Shown piece by piece: positions 7,883 to 16,922 of a stretch of 64,000 nt of DNA. The notes below the pieces were generated by a model. The model worked only from the letters and a program-made list of their open reading frames with translations. It had not been told where the DNA came from and did no database searches. Each line of letters opens with the position of its first letter. Within the stretch, counting starts at the first letter, position 1. The translations under genes were made by a program, and so were the position numbers. The stretch covers positions 41,096 to 105,095 of the IMG/VR virus record IMGVR_UViG_3300032896_000001, one strand, 5' to 3'. The DNA is from a virus.

Positions 7883-8053
7883 CTAGCCGAGGTGCGCGGC
7901 GGACCAGAACGCCATCGGGACGGCCGCCGCCTCCCCGATGAGCAACCCGGTCACGGCGACTGAGATCGACGCCCGCAGCAGCCCCCGCGCGAACAGCGCG
8001 CAGCCGCCGGGGAACAGGACGGCGGCGAGCGCGAGCTCCCACCATCCGCTCAC
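7883..8053 (-). CDS. Small two-helix membrane protein
   Basis: 56 aa from GTG 8053, whose GTGA overlaps the stop of the upstream gene. Two hydrophobic segments (ELALAAVLFPGGCALFA and ISVAVTGLLIGEAAAVPMAF) flank a short basic turn (RGLLRAS), so it is probably a membrane hairpin. It is the last gene of a three-gene leftward cassette inside the tail operon; function unknown. Confidence 0.6.
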   Translation of the reverse strand: MSGWWELALAAVLFPGGCALFARGLLRASISVAVTGLLIGEAAAVPMAFWSAAHLG

Positions 8054-8430
8054 AGCCGTATCACCGCGAAGTCCACCCGCAGGCTGATCGCGCGCTGGAC
8101 CGCAGGCTTCACCAACTCCCCGGCGAGCGTGCGGACCAGCGGCGTGAGGCTGCCGTCGAACCGCATCCGCGGGCACTCCGACAGATGCCACCCGGCAGGC
8201 TCGAGCGCCGCCAGGGCGTCCTCCGCCCTCGCCAGCAGCGCCGCCCGGACCCCCCTAGCGGTGGCCGGCATCTCGTCTGCGGCGATGACGACCGACTCGA
8301 ACTCGTACGGGCCGAACGGCAGATCGATTCGCAGCGCCGGGCGCCTGATGTCCTCGACGTGCAGCCATGGCCTGACCAGCTCGGCAATCGCCGTGATCTC
8401 GCTTGCTCCCGTGATCTCAGGCCAGCTCAC
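8050..8430 (-). CDS. Hypothetical protein
   Basis: 126 aa from GTG 8430 (GTGA overlap with the DUF6221 gene). It shows beta strands (ALRIDLPFGPYEFESVVIAA) followed by a long helix rich in Ala/Arg/Leu and a C-terminal strand (AISLRVDFAVIRL). It sits between a DUF6221 gene and a membrane-protein gene in a leftward cassette. No family is recognised. Confidence 0.62.
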   Translation of the reverse strand: MSWPEITGASEITAIAELVRPWLHVEDIRRPALRIDLPFGPYEFESVVIAADEMPATARGVRAALLARAEDALAALEPAGWHLSECPRMRFDGSLTPLVRTLAGELVKPAVQRAISLRVDFAVIRL

Positions 8431-8801
8431 GGCTTCCACCCCGGCTTGTACTCCGGGTGCTTGTCGTAGGCGGACACGAGCGACATGAGCGTCCGGAACG
8501 CCAGGTTGGCGTGTGGCGCCGGGAACGGCGACCCGTACCGGGCATGGCCGGCGTTGAACCCCGGCTGCCTGCTCATGGCCCGCTCGCAGTCGGCGACGAT
8601 GCGCCGCTTGGCCGCGATCTCGCGCAGCGTGCGGGCAGGGCGGCCGCAGTTGCAGTCAGGGTCACGGCGAGCCGCGTCCGCCATGTCTTCCGCGTACAAG
8701 AGCGCGTCGCACTGCCCCACGTCGTGGACGGCCCATGCTCGCGCCTCTTCCTCGTCGAGCCTCGCCGCGTAGAACGCCGCGATCTCGCCTGTCTCGTCCA
8801 T
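8427..8801 (-). CDS. DUF6221 family protein
   Basis: 124 aa from ATG 8801. The layout matches actinobacterial DUF6221: an N-terminal AAFYAARLDEEEARAWA helix, a short acidic middle, REIAAKRRIVADCE, and a C-terminal LMSLVSAYDKHPEYKPGW. The family is of unknown function and common in actinomycete genomes and phages. It heads a leftward three-gene cassette that splits neck genes from the major tail gene. Confidence 0.8.
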   Translation of the reverse strand: MDETGEIAAFYAARLDEEEARAWAVHDVGQCDALLYAEDMADAARRDPDCNCGRPARTLREIAAKRRIVADCERAMSRQPGFNAGHARYGSPFPAPHANLAFRTLMSLVSAYDKHPEYKPGWKP

Positions 8802-8867
8802 GCCGCCAGCATGCCATTCCCGGCACGCGCCCCGCCCACGCACGCACCAGAGCAAAGGAGGAGCGCC

Positions 8868-9851
8868 GTGGCTTACCCAGCCCTAACAGAGCGCCCAGGA
8901 TCGCTGTCCGCCACCGGCTTCGCGGTGGAGACCGACTTCGGGGAAGCGGTCAGCGCGACCACATTTCTCCCCATGACCAGCAACGGGATGGAGTACGACC
9001 CGGGCTGGTTCTCCCCGACGCTGATGATGGGCGACCGGGACAAGCAGGTTTTCAACCTCGAGGGCGAGGCGAAGAACGTCGGGACGATCGAGGGGCCGCT
9101 GTTCCCCTCGAACGCGATCCCGCTGCTGGTCGCGGCGATCGGCACGGACGCGGTGACGGGCTCGTCGCCGTCGTACACGCACACTTTGAGCCAGGCGAAC
9201 ACGCTCGCGTCGCTGACGGTCGAGAAGAACCTCGGCAACTACCAGAGCCTGCAATTCGCCGGGTGCAGGGTCGGGAAGTTCTCGGTCAAGGCGCCGGTCG
9301 GCAACGACCCGGTGATGATCAGCGCGGACATGTCCGGGCAGTCGGTGGCGATCCTCACCAGCCCGACCGCGATCAGCGTCACGAACGAGCTGCCGTGGGT
9401 GTTCTCCGAGGCGTCGTTCTCCCTCGGCGGGTCGGCCCGCGCGGACATCACGAACGTGACGCTCGACATCGACAACGGGCTGAAGGAGACCTGGACGTAC
9501 TCGGGCGAGCACGGGCCGTCGTTCATCACCCCGGTCAGCCTTCACGTCTCCGGCACCTGCGACGTCGTGTGGACGAGCCTGAACGCGGCGACGTACGGCG
9601 ACTTCACCACGATGCTCGACCAGACCCTCGGGGCGCTGTCGCTCTCGTTCACCCACCCCGGGGGGAGCGGCGCGTCGGTCACGTTCAACTGCCCGCAAGT
9701 CGTCCTGAGCAAGTTTGGGGCAGATCTAAAATTCGACGACGTAATCATGTCGAGCTGGTCCTGGGAGGCGAGCCGCCCGCTAAGCGGCGGCAGCGAGTAC
9801 ACCATCCAGGCGGTCGTGGTGAACTCGGTTTCCACCGCCTACACCGGCTGA
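8868..9851 (+). CDS. Major tail (tube) protein
   Basis: 327 aa from GTG 8868, directed by AAAGGAGG at 7-nt spacing, one of the strongest ribosome sites in the window and as expected for an abundant subunit. It is beta-rich, with a C-terminal Thr/Ser-rich segment. Immediately downstream are a terminator, the two-frame chaperone pair and the tape measure, the canonical order for the tube subunit. Confidence 0.82.
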   Translation: MAYPALTERPGSLSATGFAVETDFGEAVSATTFLPMTSNGMEYDPGWFSPTLMMGDRDKQVFNLEGEAKNVGTIEGPLFPSNAIPLLVAAIGTDAVTGSSPSYTHTLSQANTLASLTVEKNLGNYQSLQFAGCRVGKFSVKAPVGNDPVMISADMSGQSVAILTSPTAISVTNELPWVFSEASFSLGGSARADITNVTLDIDNGLKETWTYSGEHGPSFITPVSLHVSGTCDVVWTSLNAATYGDFTTMLDQTLGALSLSFTHPGGSGASVTFNCPQVVLSKFGADLKFDDVIMSSWSWEASRPLSGGSEYTIQAVVVNSVSTAYTG

Positions 9852-9874
9852 CCTGCGTCTTCCTAGCCATTCTC

Positions 9875-9905
9875 AGCCCCTCGGATAACCGTCCGAGGGC
9901 TTTTT
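9875..9905 (+). terminator. Rho-independent terminator after the major tail gene
   Basis: AGCCCCTCGG / CCGAGGGCT form a stem with one bulged C and a short loop, followed directly by TTTTT. Its position between the tube gene and the chaperone genes would lower expression of downstream genes relative to the tube. Confidence 0.8.
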
Positions 9906-9933
9906 CATTCCCGCACAAGAAAGGCTTTCCCGC

Positions 9934-10434
9934 GTGGGCTTTCTCGCCGCATCCGGTTACGAGGGCACCGAGGAGATAGACCTCGGCAACGGGTACTGGG
10001 TGAAAATCAAAAAGTGCATCAGCCACGCCGAGTACCAGCGGGTCCAGGACCACCTCGGCGGCGGCAAGATGAGCGTGAACATGGACGGGAACCGGTTCGC
10101 GCAGATGGACGTGGGCGCCTCCCAGGTGGAGCTCGTCGCCGCCTCCGTCGTCGACTGGAACCTCGACGACGACAACGGGGAGAAGTGGCCGCTGACCCCG
10201 CCGGCCGCCCTGAAGGCGAGCCTCGCCCGCCTGCCGGCCCCCGCGTTCATGAAGGTCTACAAGGCGTGCGACGAGCTGAACGGCCCCCGCAAGGGGACTG
10301 ATGCCGTCAACTTTCCTGACGAGCCTGTCGGCGGCGATACGGATGGGGACGGCGGGGCCTCCGATATTCCAGAAGTTCCTGATGGAGCGGGAATGGTGGA
10401 CGCAGCTGGGGATGGCGGGCACGCCGCTTTCTGA
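9934..10434 (+). CDS. Tail assembly chaperone, short form
   Basis: 166 aa. The first 120 residues form the conserved-looking domain (start IDLGNGYWVKIKK). The last 40 are Gly/Asp-rich with relaxed third-position GC, unlike the rest, which suggests that only part of this 3' end matters for protein function. It lies immediately upstream of the tape measure, in the place of lambda gpG. The product binds the tape measure during tail assembly and is not in the virion. Confidence 0.72.
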   Translation: MGFLAASGYEGTEEIDLGNGYWVKIKKCISHAEYQRVQDHLGGGKMSVNMDGNRFAQMDVGASQVELVAASVVDWNLDDDNGEKWPLTPPAALKASLARLPAPAFMKVYKACDELNGPRKGTDAVNFPDEPVGGDTDGDGGASDIPEVPDGAGMVDAAGDGGHAAF

Positions 10435-10531
10435 GCGGCCCCACCGGGAAGTCGCCGACTACGAGCTGATCATCGCGATGCTGCGGCGAGACGAGAACGC
10501 CCGCGCCGCGCAGGCGAACAGGCGCAAGTAA
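10280..10531 (+). CDS. Tail assembly chaperone, frameshift extension (T domain)
   Basis: This frame is open from 10280 to 10531 and overlaps the short form. Its content (FLMEREWWTQLGM, then TPLSERPHREVADYELIIAM) looks like the second domain of actinophage chaperones, and its third-position GC is high where that of the short form decays. Joining the two requires a +1 (or -2) shift somewhere in about 10280-10370; GCAAGGGGA at 10289-10297 is a candidate slip site. An independent start for this frame is not apparent. Confidence 0.65.
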   Translation, partial: TAPARGLMPSTFLTSLSAAIRMGTAGPPIFQKFLMEREWWTQLGMAGTPLSERPHREVADYELIIAMLRRDENARAAQANRRK

Positions 10532-10569
10532 GCCGCACCGGCCCCCCTTACCCCGTCTGGCGGTGAGCG

Positions 10570-13500
10570 GTGGCAGGCGCCGAGAGCTTTACCGTGCTTG
10601 CGATCCTCGAGGCCCGTGATGCGGCCAGCGAGATCTTCGCCAAGATCGACGAGTCTCTCGACAAGTTCGGCGAGACCGCGGCGAAGGCGGCGGAGACCGC
10701 CAGGGGCGCGGGCGACAGCATCGACGAGTCGCTGCTCCACACCGCCTCCGGCGCCGACGCCCTGGACCTCGCGACCGCCCGGGTGGTCGCGACCCAGGAG
10801 AAGGCGACGCGGACGGCGGAGGCGCAGGCCGATGCCGAGCGGGCGCTGCTGGAGGCGTACCGGGCCTCGCAAGGGGCGGCGGACGACGATGTCGCCTCGC
10901 AGTACCGGCTCCTGGAGGCCCAGCAGCTGCTGACCGCCAAGTCGAAGGAGAACGCGGCGGCGCAGAAGGACCTGAGCGCCGCGCAGAAACTCCAGGCCGA
11001 CACGGCCGAGGCGGCGGCCGCGAAGAACGACGAGGCGGCCGCCAGCACGACCGCCGTGAAGGACGCCAGCGAGGCCGGCGGGATCAGCCTCGGCACGATG
11101 GGGAAGGTCGCGGGCATCACCGCCCTGGGCCTCGGGGTCGCGGCGGCGGTCATGGTCAAGGCCGCCGGGAACTTCCAGTCCAGCACCACCCACCTGGTCA
11201 CTGACGCGGGCGAGTCCGCGTCGAAGCTCGCCATGGTGCAGGCCGGGATCCTGAACGTGTCGACGGCGACCGGCACCGCGGCCTCCGACGTCACGACCGC
11301 GATGTACCACATCGAGTCCGGCGGGATGCACGCCCAGGAGGGGCTGAACGTCCTGAAGGTCGCCGCGGAGGGCGCGAAGGTCGGCAACGCGGACCTCGGC
11401 ACCGTGTCCCAGACGCTCGTCGGCACCCTGAACGCCTACTACGGCAGCACGATGAACGCGGGCAACGCGACGCAGCGGTCCACGTCGATGATGAACGAGC
11501 TCATCGCGATCGTCGGGTCCGGCGACATGACGATGCAGCAGCTCGCCTCCTCCATCTCCTCTGTCGCGCCGATCGCGTCGAAGGCCGGCATCAGCCTCGC
11601 CCAGGTCGGCGGCGCGATCGCCACGATGACCAGCCAGAACATGTCCGCCAACCAGGCGACGCAGGATCTCGCGCACACCATCAGCGCCCTGCAGAACCCG
11701 TCGTCGATCCAGACGGCGGAGATGGCTCAGCTCGGCCTGAGCTCGACGAAGGTCAGCCAGAACCTCGGCAAGGAAGGGCTCACCGGGACCATCGCCACGC
11801 TGACCGGCGCGATCACATCGCACATGGGACCGGCCGGCACCGTCCTCATGAACGCCTTCAACCAGAGCAAGACCGCCTCGGCGGACGCGAACACGATGCT
11901 GTCGAAGCTGCCCGCCTCGATCCAGTCGGTCGCCAAGGGGTACCTCGACGGGACGGTCAGCTACAACACCTGGTACGCGGCGACGAAGAGCCTGCCGCTG
12001 GTGGCGCGGACGATGGCGGACCAGTTCGCGTCGACCGCCGGGAAGGCCCACGGGTTCAACAGCATCCTGGCCGCCGGGGGCCCCGCGGCGCAGACCTACA
12101 GCGCGGCGCTGTCGAAGATGATGGGCGGCCAGATGGGCCTCAACACGGCCCTGATGCTGTCCGGGAAGAACCAGGGGACTTTCGACAAGAACGCCGCGAC
12201 CGCCGCGAGGGCCGCCGCCGCGGGGGGGTCCGCCGTCCAGAACTGGGCGGCGATCCAGGGGACGTTCAACCAGAAGGTCGACGTCGCGAAGACCGGCATC
12301 GAGAACACCGGCATCGCGATCGGGACCGCCCTGCTGCCCGCCGTGACGTCGGTCCTGTCGGCGATCACCCGGGTCATCATCCCGATCGCGGAGTGGACCG
12401 CCAAGCACCGGACCCTCACCGAGGTCATCTTCGTCTCGGTGACCGCGATCGCCGCCGTGATCGCGGTCATCGCGATAGCGAAGAAGGCGTTCGACGCCGT
12501 GTCCGGCGCGGTGAAGACCGTGCAGGCCACCCTCAAGGCGCTCGGGATCATCTCCAAGGAGACCGCCGACACGCAGGCCGCCTCGGCCGAGTCCGCCGCG
12601 GCGGCGCAGGAGTCGTCGTCGGCGGAGGCCTCGGCGGCGATGACGGCGGACGCCGAGGAGGTCGCGGCCGCCAACGACGAGGCGGCCGCAGAGTCGTCGG
12701 CGTCCTGGCTGACGGCCGCGACCGAGCAGATCGCCACGGCCGCCGGGTGGGTGGCCGAGCAGGCGGTCAAGGTCGCCTCGGTCGTCGCGTCCAACGTGGC
12801 GGCCGCCGCGACGACCGCGGGGGCGTGGGTCGCTGCGGGGGCGCAGCAGGTCGCCGGGGCGGCCGTGTGGGTGGCGCAGACCGTCGCGAAGGTCGCCGTC
12901 ATCGTCGCGAGCAACGTGGCCGGGGCGGCCGTCACCCTGGCGGCGTGGGTCGCGGCGAACGCCGCGATGCTGCTGGGGATCGCCCTGATCGTCGCCGCCG
13001 TCGTCGCGGCGGTCCTGTTGATCGTCAAGTACTGGAAGCAGATCTCGGACGCCGCCAAGGAGGCGTTCGATTTCGTGATCCAGATCGCCGAGACCGTATT
13101 CGACTGGGTGAAGGCGCACTGGCCGCTGCTGCTCGCGATCCTGCTCGGGCCGTTCGCCGTCGCGGCGCTGGAGATCGCCGCCCACTACAAGCAGATCCTC
13201 AAGGCCGTGTCCGACGCGATCGACTGGGTGAAGTCCAACTGGCCGCGCCTGCTGGAAATTCTTACCGAGCCGATCGATTCTGCTGTCACGTGGATAGAAC
13301 AGAGATTCGATCAGATACGGTCCGGGGCGGCGTCCCTCGTCGGCGACCTGGTCCATTTCTTCACCACGCTTCCCTCTCGCATCATCGGCGCCCTCGGCAA
13401 CGTCGGCTCGATGCTGTTCGGCGCCGGCGAGAAGATCATCCAGGGGCTCATCAACGGCATCGAGAACATGGTCGGCTCGGTGGGGTCCGCGATCGGGTCG

Positions 13501-13890
13501 ATCGCCTCGACCATCAAGTCGTTCCTGCCGTTCTCCCCGGCCAAGCGCGGCCCGCTGTCCGGGGCGGGCGACCCGTCGAACTCCGGCAAGTCGATCGCGA
13601 AGAAGCTCGCGCAGGGGATCACCGCCGGGAAGGGCGAGGTCGCCGCGGCCGCGCACGCGCTCGCCGGGTCGGTGACGACCGGGACGTCCGGGGGCATGGG
13701 CGGGCTCGCGCTCAGCGCCGCCGGCGGCGCGGGCGCGGCGGCCGCGGGCGCGGGGGGCGTGAACCTCACCATCGACCTGCGCGGGGCGTCGATCATGAGC
13801 GACAGCGACGTCAACAACCTGGTGCGCAAGCTCGGGCCGGCCGTTGTGAAGGCTCTGAACCAGGCCGGGATCAAGGTGAGGATGCCTTGA
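10570..13890 (+). CDS. Tail tape measure protein
   Basis: 1106 aa from GTG 10570, the longest gene here. Residues 1-170 are coiled-coil rich. About 190-480 contain a TP901-type core (LVTDAGESASKLAMVQAGIL, MYHIESGGMHAQEGLNVLK). Ala/Val-rich hydrophobic and amphipathic segments occupy about 575-860, and a Gly-rich stretch precedes the C-terminus. The protein sets tail length; at roughly 0.15 nm per residue the tail would be about 165 nm, within siphovirus range. It follows the chaperone pair as expected. Confidence 0.92.
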   Translation: MAGAESFTVLAILEARDAASEIFAKIDESLDKFGETAAKAAETARGAGDSIDESLLHTASGADALDLATARVVATQEKATRTAEAQADAERALLEAYRASQGAADDDVASQYRLLEAQQLLTAKSKENAAAQKDLSAAQKLQADTAEAAAAKNDEAAASTTAVKDASEAGGISLGTMGKVAGITALGLGVAAAVMVKAAGNFQSSTTHLVTDAGESASKLAMVQAGILNVSTATGTAASDVTTAMYHIESGGMHAQEGLNVLKVAAEGAKVGNADLGTVSQTLVGTLNAYYGSTMNAGNATQRSTSMMNELIAIVGSGDMTMQQLASSISSVAPIASKAGISLAQVGGAIATMTSQNMSANQATQDLAHTISALQNPSSIQTAEMAQLGLSSTKVSQNLGKEGLTGTIATLTGAITSHMGPAGTVLMNAFNQSKTASADANTMLSKLPASIQSVAKGYLDGTVSYNTWYAATKSLPLVARTMADQFASTAGKAHGFNSILAAGGPAAQTYSAALSKMMGGQMGLNTALMLSGKNQGTFDKNAATAARAAAAGGSAVQNWAAIQGTFNQKVDVAKTGIENTGIAIGTALLPAVTSVLSAITRVIIPIAEWTAKHRTLTEVIFVSVTAIAAVIAVIAIAKKAFDAVSGAVKTVQATLKALGIISKETADTQAASAESAAAAQESSSAEASAAMTADAEEVAAANDEAAAESSASWLTAATEQIATAAGWVAEQAVKVASVVASNVAAAATTAGAWVAAGAQQVAGAAVWVAQTVAKVAVIVASNVAGAAVTLAAWVAANAAMLLGIALIVAAVVAAVLLIVKYWKQISDAAKEAFDFVIQIAETVFDWVKAHWPLLLAILLGPFAVAALEIAAHYKQILKAVSDAIDWVKSNWPRLLEILTEPIDSAVTWIEQRFDQIRSGAASLVGDLVHFFTTLPSRIIGALGNVGSMLFGAGEKIIQGLINGIENMVGSVGSAIGSIASTIKSFLPFSPAKRGPLSGAGDPSNSGKSIAKKLAQGITAGKGEVAAAAHALAGSVTTGTSGGMGGLALSAAGGAGAAAAGAGGVNLTIDLRGASIMSDSDVNNLVRKLGPAVVKALNQAGIKVRMP

Positions 13891-13912
13891 CGCGCAGGGC
13901 GGGGGGGTCTGC

Positions 13913-15295
13913 GTGGTCGCCAGGCCGAACCTGACCCTGACCCTCACCCCTCCGGGCGGCAGCCCGGTCCAGGTTCAGTCGATGCTCGCCTACGAGGGCC
14001 ACAGCAACGACTTCACCATCACGCAGAACTTCGGCCGGCAGGGCGACACCGCGTCGTTCCCGCTGGTCGACGAGTACTCGGGGACGCCGAACCTGGCCTA
14101 TGTCGAGCCGATGACGCTGGTGTCGCTTTACGACGGGAACTGCTCGCAGACGCTGTTCGCCGGGGTCGTCAGCGACCCGAACCTGTCGCCGACGAGCCCG
14201 ACCCGCAACGAGTGGACGCTCAACTGCACCGACTACACCTATTACGCGGACAAAGCGATCGTGCACGGCGTCTACAACGGGCTGACCGCGGACGTGGTGA
14301 TCGTCGACCTGGTGGCGCAGGCGAACTGCGGGATCAGCGCCGCGACGGTCGCGGACGGCGGGTTCGTCGCCCCGGGTCCGGTGCTGCCGAACCTGATCCT
14401 CAACTACGGCAGCCTGAGCGACGCGTGGCGGAAGCTGGCGACCCTCGCCGGGGCGGCGACCCCGTACGGGTGGTACGTCGACCAGAACCGGGCGCTCCAC
14501 TTCTTCGACGCGAGCACGGCGATCGACTCCGGGGTGACGGTCACCACGACGCCGACCGTCGGCGGGTCGACGACCCAGTGCCACATGCTGCTCGACAATA
14601 CGAACAATTACGAGTGGGATGGCACATCATTGCACAATAAGGTACTTGTGCAGGGCGCCACCCAGACGATCTCGCAGCCGACGAGCGGGCCCGCCACGGA
14701 CGTGTGGCTCGCCGACGGCGCGCAGCAGGCATGGCCGCTCCGCTACACCGTCTCCGGCACCCCGTCGCTGACCGTCGGCGGCGTCAGCCAGACCGTGACG
14801 TCGGTGACGCCCGGGACCGCCTCCCCGTCCGGCTGGTCATGCCAGCAGAACGCGTTCGGCCAGTACTTCCTCTGGTCGTCGACCCCGCCCGGCGCCGGGA
14901 ACGTCATCGAATGCTGGTACTCCTACCAGGTGCCCGTCGTCGCCCAGGCCACCGACTACAGCTCCGTCGCCACCTACAACGGGCCGAACGGCGGGGTCTT
15001 CGCCGAGTTCATCTCCGACACGACCCTCACGACCGCGCCGATGGCATTGGCCCGCGCGCAGCAGGAACGGCAGGAGTACGCGTTCGCCGCCGAGAAGTGC
15101 ACCTTCAACACCAGCGAGGACTTCCTCGGCTGGGTGAGGGCCGGCGACACCTTCACCTACGTGAACCAGTTCATCCCCGACTCCGAGCGGTCATGGGCGC
15201 TCGGGGTGAACGACACGTTCATCTGCACCGCGAACACCATCACGTTCGGCACCGGCGGTTATCGCCAAATGCAGCCGACCGGGGTCCGGCTCTGA
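13913..15295 (+). CDS. Baseplate hub / tail-associated protein
   Basis: 460 aa from GTG 13913, directly after the tape measure. The N-terminal part (LTLTLTPPGGSPVQVQSMLA; FAGVVSDPNLSP) and the central segment with NYGSLSDAWRKLATLAG are consistent with a hub protein of the gp27/Tal class, which forms the tip ring around the tail tube exit. The C-terminal third is strand-rich. A distal tail protein role is the alternative; no obvious peptidoglycan hydrolase motif is visible. Confidence 0.68.
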   Translation: MVARPNLTLTLTPPGGSPVQVQSMLAYEGHSNDFTITQNFGRQGDTASFPLVDEYSGTPNLAYVEPMTLVSLYDGNCSQTLFAGVVSDPNLSPTSPTRNEWTLNCTDYTYYADKAIVHGVYNGLTADVVIVDLVAQANCGISAATVADGGFVAPGPVLPNLILNYGSLSDAWRKLATLAGAATPYGWYVDQNRALHFFDASTAIDSGVTVTTTPTVGGSTTQCHMLLDNTNNYEWDGTSLHNKVLVQGATQTISQPTSGPATDVWLADGAQQAWPLRYTVSGTPSLTVGGVSQTVTSVTPGTASPSGWSCQQNAFGQYFLWSSTPPGAGNVIECWYSYQVPVVAQATDYSSVATYNGPNGGVFAEFISDTTLTTAPMALARAQQERQEYAFAAEKCTFNTSEDFLGWVRAGDTFTYVNQFIPDSERSWALGVNDTFICTANTITFGTGGYRQMQPTGVRL

Positions 15296-15390
15296 CGTGA
15301 AGAGCAAGGGCGGGGCTTAACCGGACGTGACCCGGAGGCGCTCCCGCCGCCCAAGCCACGCCTACATGATAACCGGGGGTGGCCTGACCG

Positions 15391-15600
15391 ATGCCCGGCG
15401 TCTTCCGCCCGTCCACACTCGCGGACGTCCTCAACACGATCCAGCAGCAGGCGATCGGCGACACCGACACCAGCGTCTCCGGGGTCGGCTACATCGCGGA
15501 GGCCGACGACCAGATGACCGTGGCCGACTCCGCGACCGCGACGGCCGGGACGAACCCGACGTGGGGAAACGGCGAGTGGGGCTCGGTGGCCTGGTCATGA
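15391..15600 (+). CDS. Small tail-tip protein
   Basis: 69 aa from ATG 15391; a GGGGG ribosome site lies 12 nt upstream. It has a helix (LADVLNTIQQQAIGD) followed by a Ser/Ala/Thr-rich strand region. The stop overlaps the next ATG (ATGA), so the two are translationally coupled. Role unknown. Confidence 0.7.
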   Translation: MPGVFRPSTLADVLNTIQQQAIGDTDTSVSGVGYIAEADDQMTVADSATATAGTNPTWGNGEWGSVAWS

Positions 15601-16118
15601 TCGCCGCCGAGGGCATCCCGCTGAACGGCCGGCTGTCGGTCTCCGTCATCCGCCCGGACGGCACGATCCGCGACCGGCGCGAGGGCCGCAACGTCGTCTG
15701 CGCCGCCGGGTACACCGCGCTCGCGGCGGCGCTCGTGTGGTCCGGGATCCAGGACCAGGCGAACAACCTCGGCGTCACCTCCCCGACCTTCCTGACTCCC
15801 CTGTACGGGGCGGTCGGCAGCGGCTCCGGCACCCCGGCCAACAGCGACACGGCGCTGTTCTCCGAGCTCGGCCGGCAGACGGTCGGGGCGGGGGCGTCGA
15901 GCCCGGCCACGTCGAGCATCCCGGCCGAGGCGACGTTCCTCTTCTACTTCCCGCAGCAGCTCGCGACGTGGACCGTCACCGAGGCGGGGGCGTTCGCCGG
16001 GGGAACCTCCGCGGCGGGGTCGGGGACGCTGCTCGACCACTGGGCGTTCAGCCCGTCCGTCACCGTGCCCACAACCGACACGCTGCTTTTGCAGATCAGT
16101 CTGCTGCTAGGGCCTTGA
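15597..16118 (+). CDS. Tail-tip / fibre-associated protein
   Basis: 173 aa. It begins PLNGRLSVSVIRPDGTIRDR, then GYTALAAALVWSG, with alternating hydrophobic beta strands and a C-terminal TVTEAGAFAGGTS and TVPTTDTLLLQISL. The N-terminal pattern is common in phage fibre-attachment proteins. It opens the array of beta-rich tail genes. Confidence 0.7.
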   Translation: MIAAEGIPLNGRLSVSVIRPDGTIRDRREGRNVVCAAGYTALAAALVWSGIQDQANNLGVTSPTFLTPLYGAVGSGSGTPANSDTALFSELGRQTVGAGASSPATSSIPAEATFLFYFPQQLATWTVTEAGAFAGGTSAAGSGTLLDHWAFSPSVTVPTTDTLLLQISLLLGP

Positions 16119-16199
16119 ATTCGAAAACAGCCGCTCGCAGCGCCATCTTACCGGGCCTGCCGCCCCCGCGCTCGTTCTCGCAGTCACCGGGGGTGAGCG

Positions 16200-16922
16200 T
16201 TGCCCACCCCGGCATGGCTAGGCGCGACCAGCGGATACAACGCGTACGCAGGCCAGATAAACCAATTCTTGGGCGTTCACGCCATTTCGTACATTTATCA
16301 GGGCGTCGAGACCGCCATCGAGCCGACCCTCGGGAGCGGGACCGTGAGCAGCGACGGGCTTTACGTCGCCCAGTCGTTCGCGACCGCCGCGGGCCAGACC
16401 GCGATCGGGTACGTCACGGCGGAGGTCGGGGTCACGGGGTCGCCGGGGCCGCTGGCGGTCAGTGTCCAGGCGAGCTCCGGCGGGGCGCCGTCGGGGACGG
16501 CGCTGGTGACGACGATGCTCCCGGAGGAGCTCGCGGGGACTCCCGCGTCGGTGATGCTCCCGGTGACCGGGCTCACGGCGGCCACGACGTACTGGATCGT
16601 CTTCGCCGCGGCCGGCGACGCGAGCGACTACTTCACCCTTTACAAGAGCAACCAGACCTCCGGCGTTTCCACCAGCGCGAACGGCACGTCGTGGACCGCG
16701 CAGGCTTACGGGATCGTGTACGCCGTGTACGACCAGTCGCCCGTCGCGCCGCTCGCGGGCACATGGGAGGACTCCGGGGCCCGCTGGACGGCCCTGGCCT
16801 ACAACGGGTCCGGGCAGCTGTCGGGGCTGAAGGAGTTCACGACGGGGCAGTCCGCGGCCGGCTACACGGCGTCGTCCCGGGCGCTGTCGTACTCCGGGAC
16901 GCTCCCGGCGGGGGTGGCCTAG
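16200..16922 (+). CDS. Tail adhesin module protein
   Basis: 240 aa from TTG 16200, with GGGGGTGA upstream. The sequence matches, piece by piece, the two ends of the 627-aa Kelch-bearing protein at 17528: GQINQFLGVHAISYIYQG, a strand region ending SGGAPSGTALV, TGLTAATTYWIVF, TWEDSGARWTAL and a closing YSGTLPAGVA. It is therefore the uninterrupted form of a shared jelly-roll-like module, probably carbohydrate or receptor binding. Confidence 0.72.
   Translation: MPTPAWLGATSGYNAYAGQINQFLGVHAISYIYQGVETAIEPTLGSGTVSSDGLYVAQSFATAAGQTAIGYVTAEVGVTGSPGPLAVSVQASSGGAPSGTALVTTMLPEELAGTPASVMLPVTGLTAATTYWIVFAAAGDASDYFTLYKSNQTSGVSTSANGTSWTAQAYGIVYAVYDQSPVAPLAGTWEDSGARWTALAYNGSGQLSGLKEFTTGQSAAGYTASSRALSYSGTLPAGVA

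Noticed and set aside
10459-13947. Very long open frame on the minus strand antisense to the tape measure
   Set aside because: It mirrors the codon bias of the tape measure gene, has Arg/Asp/Gly-rich low-complexity translation and no ribosome site; it is an expected by-product of high GC.
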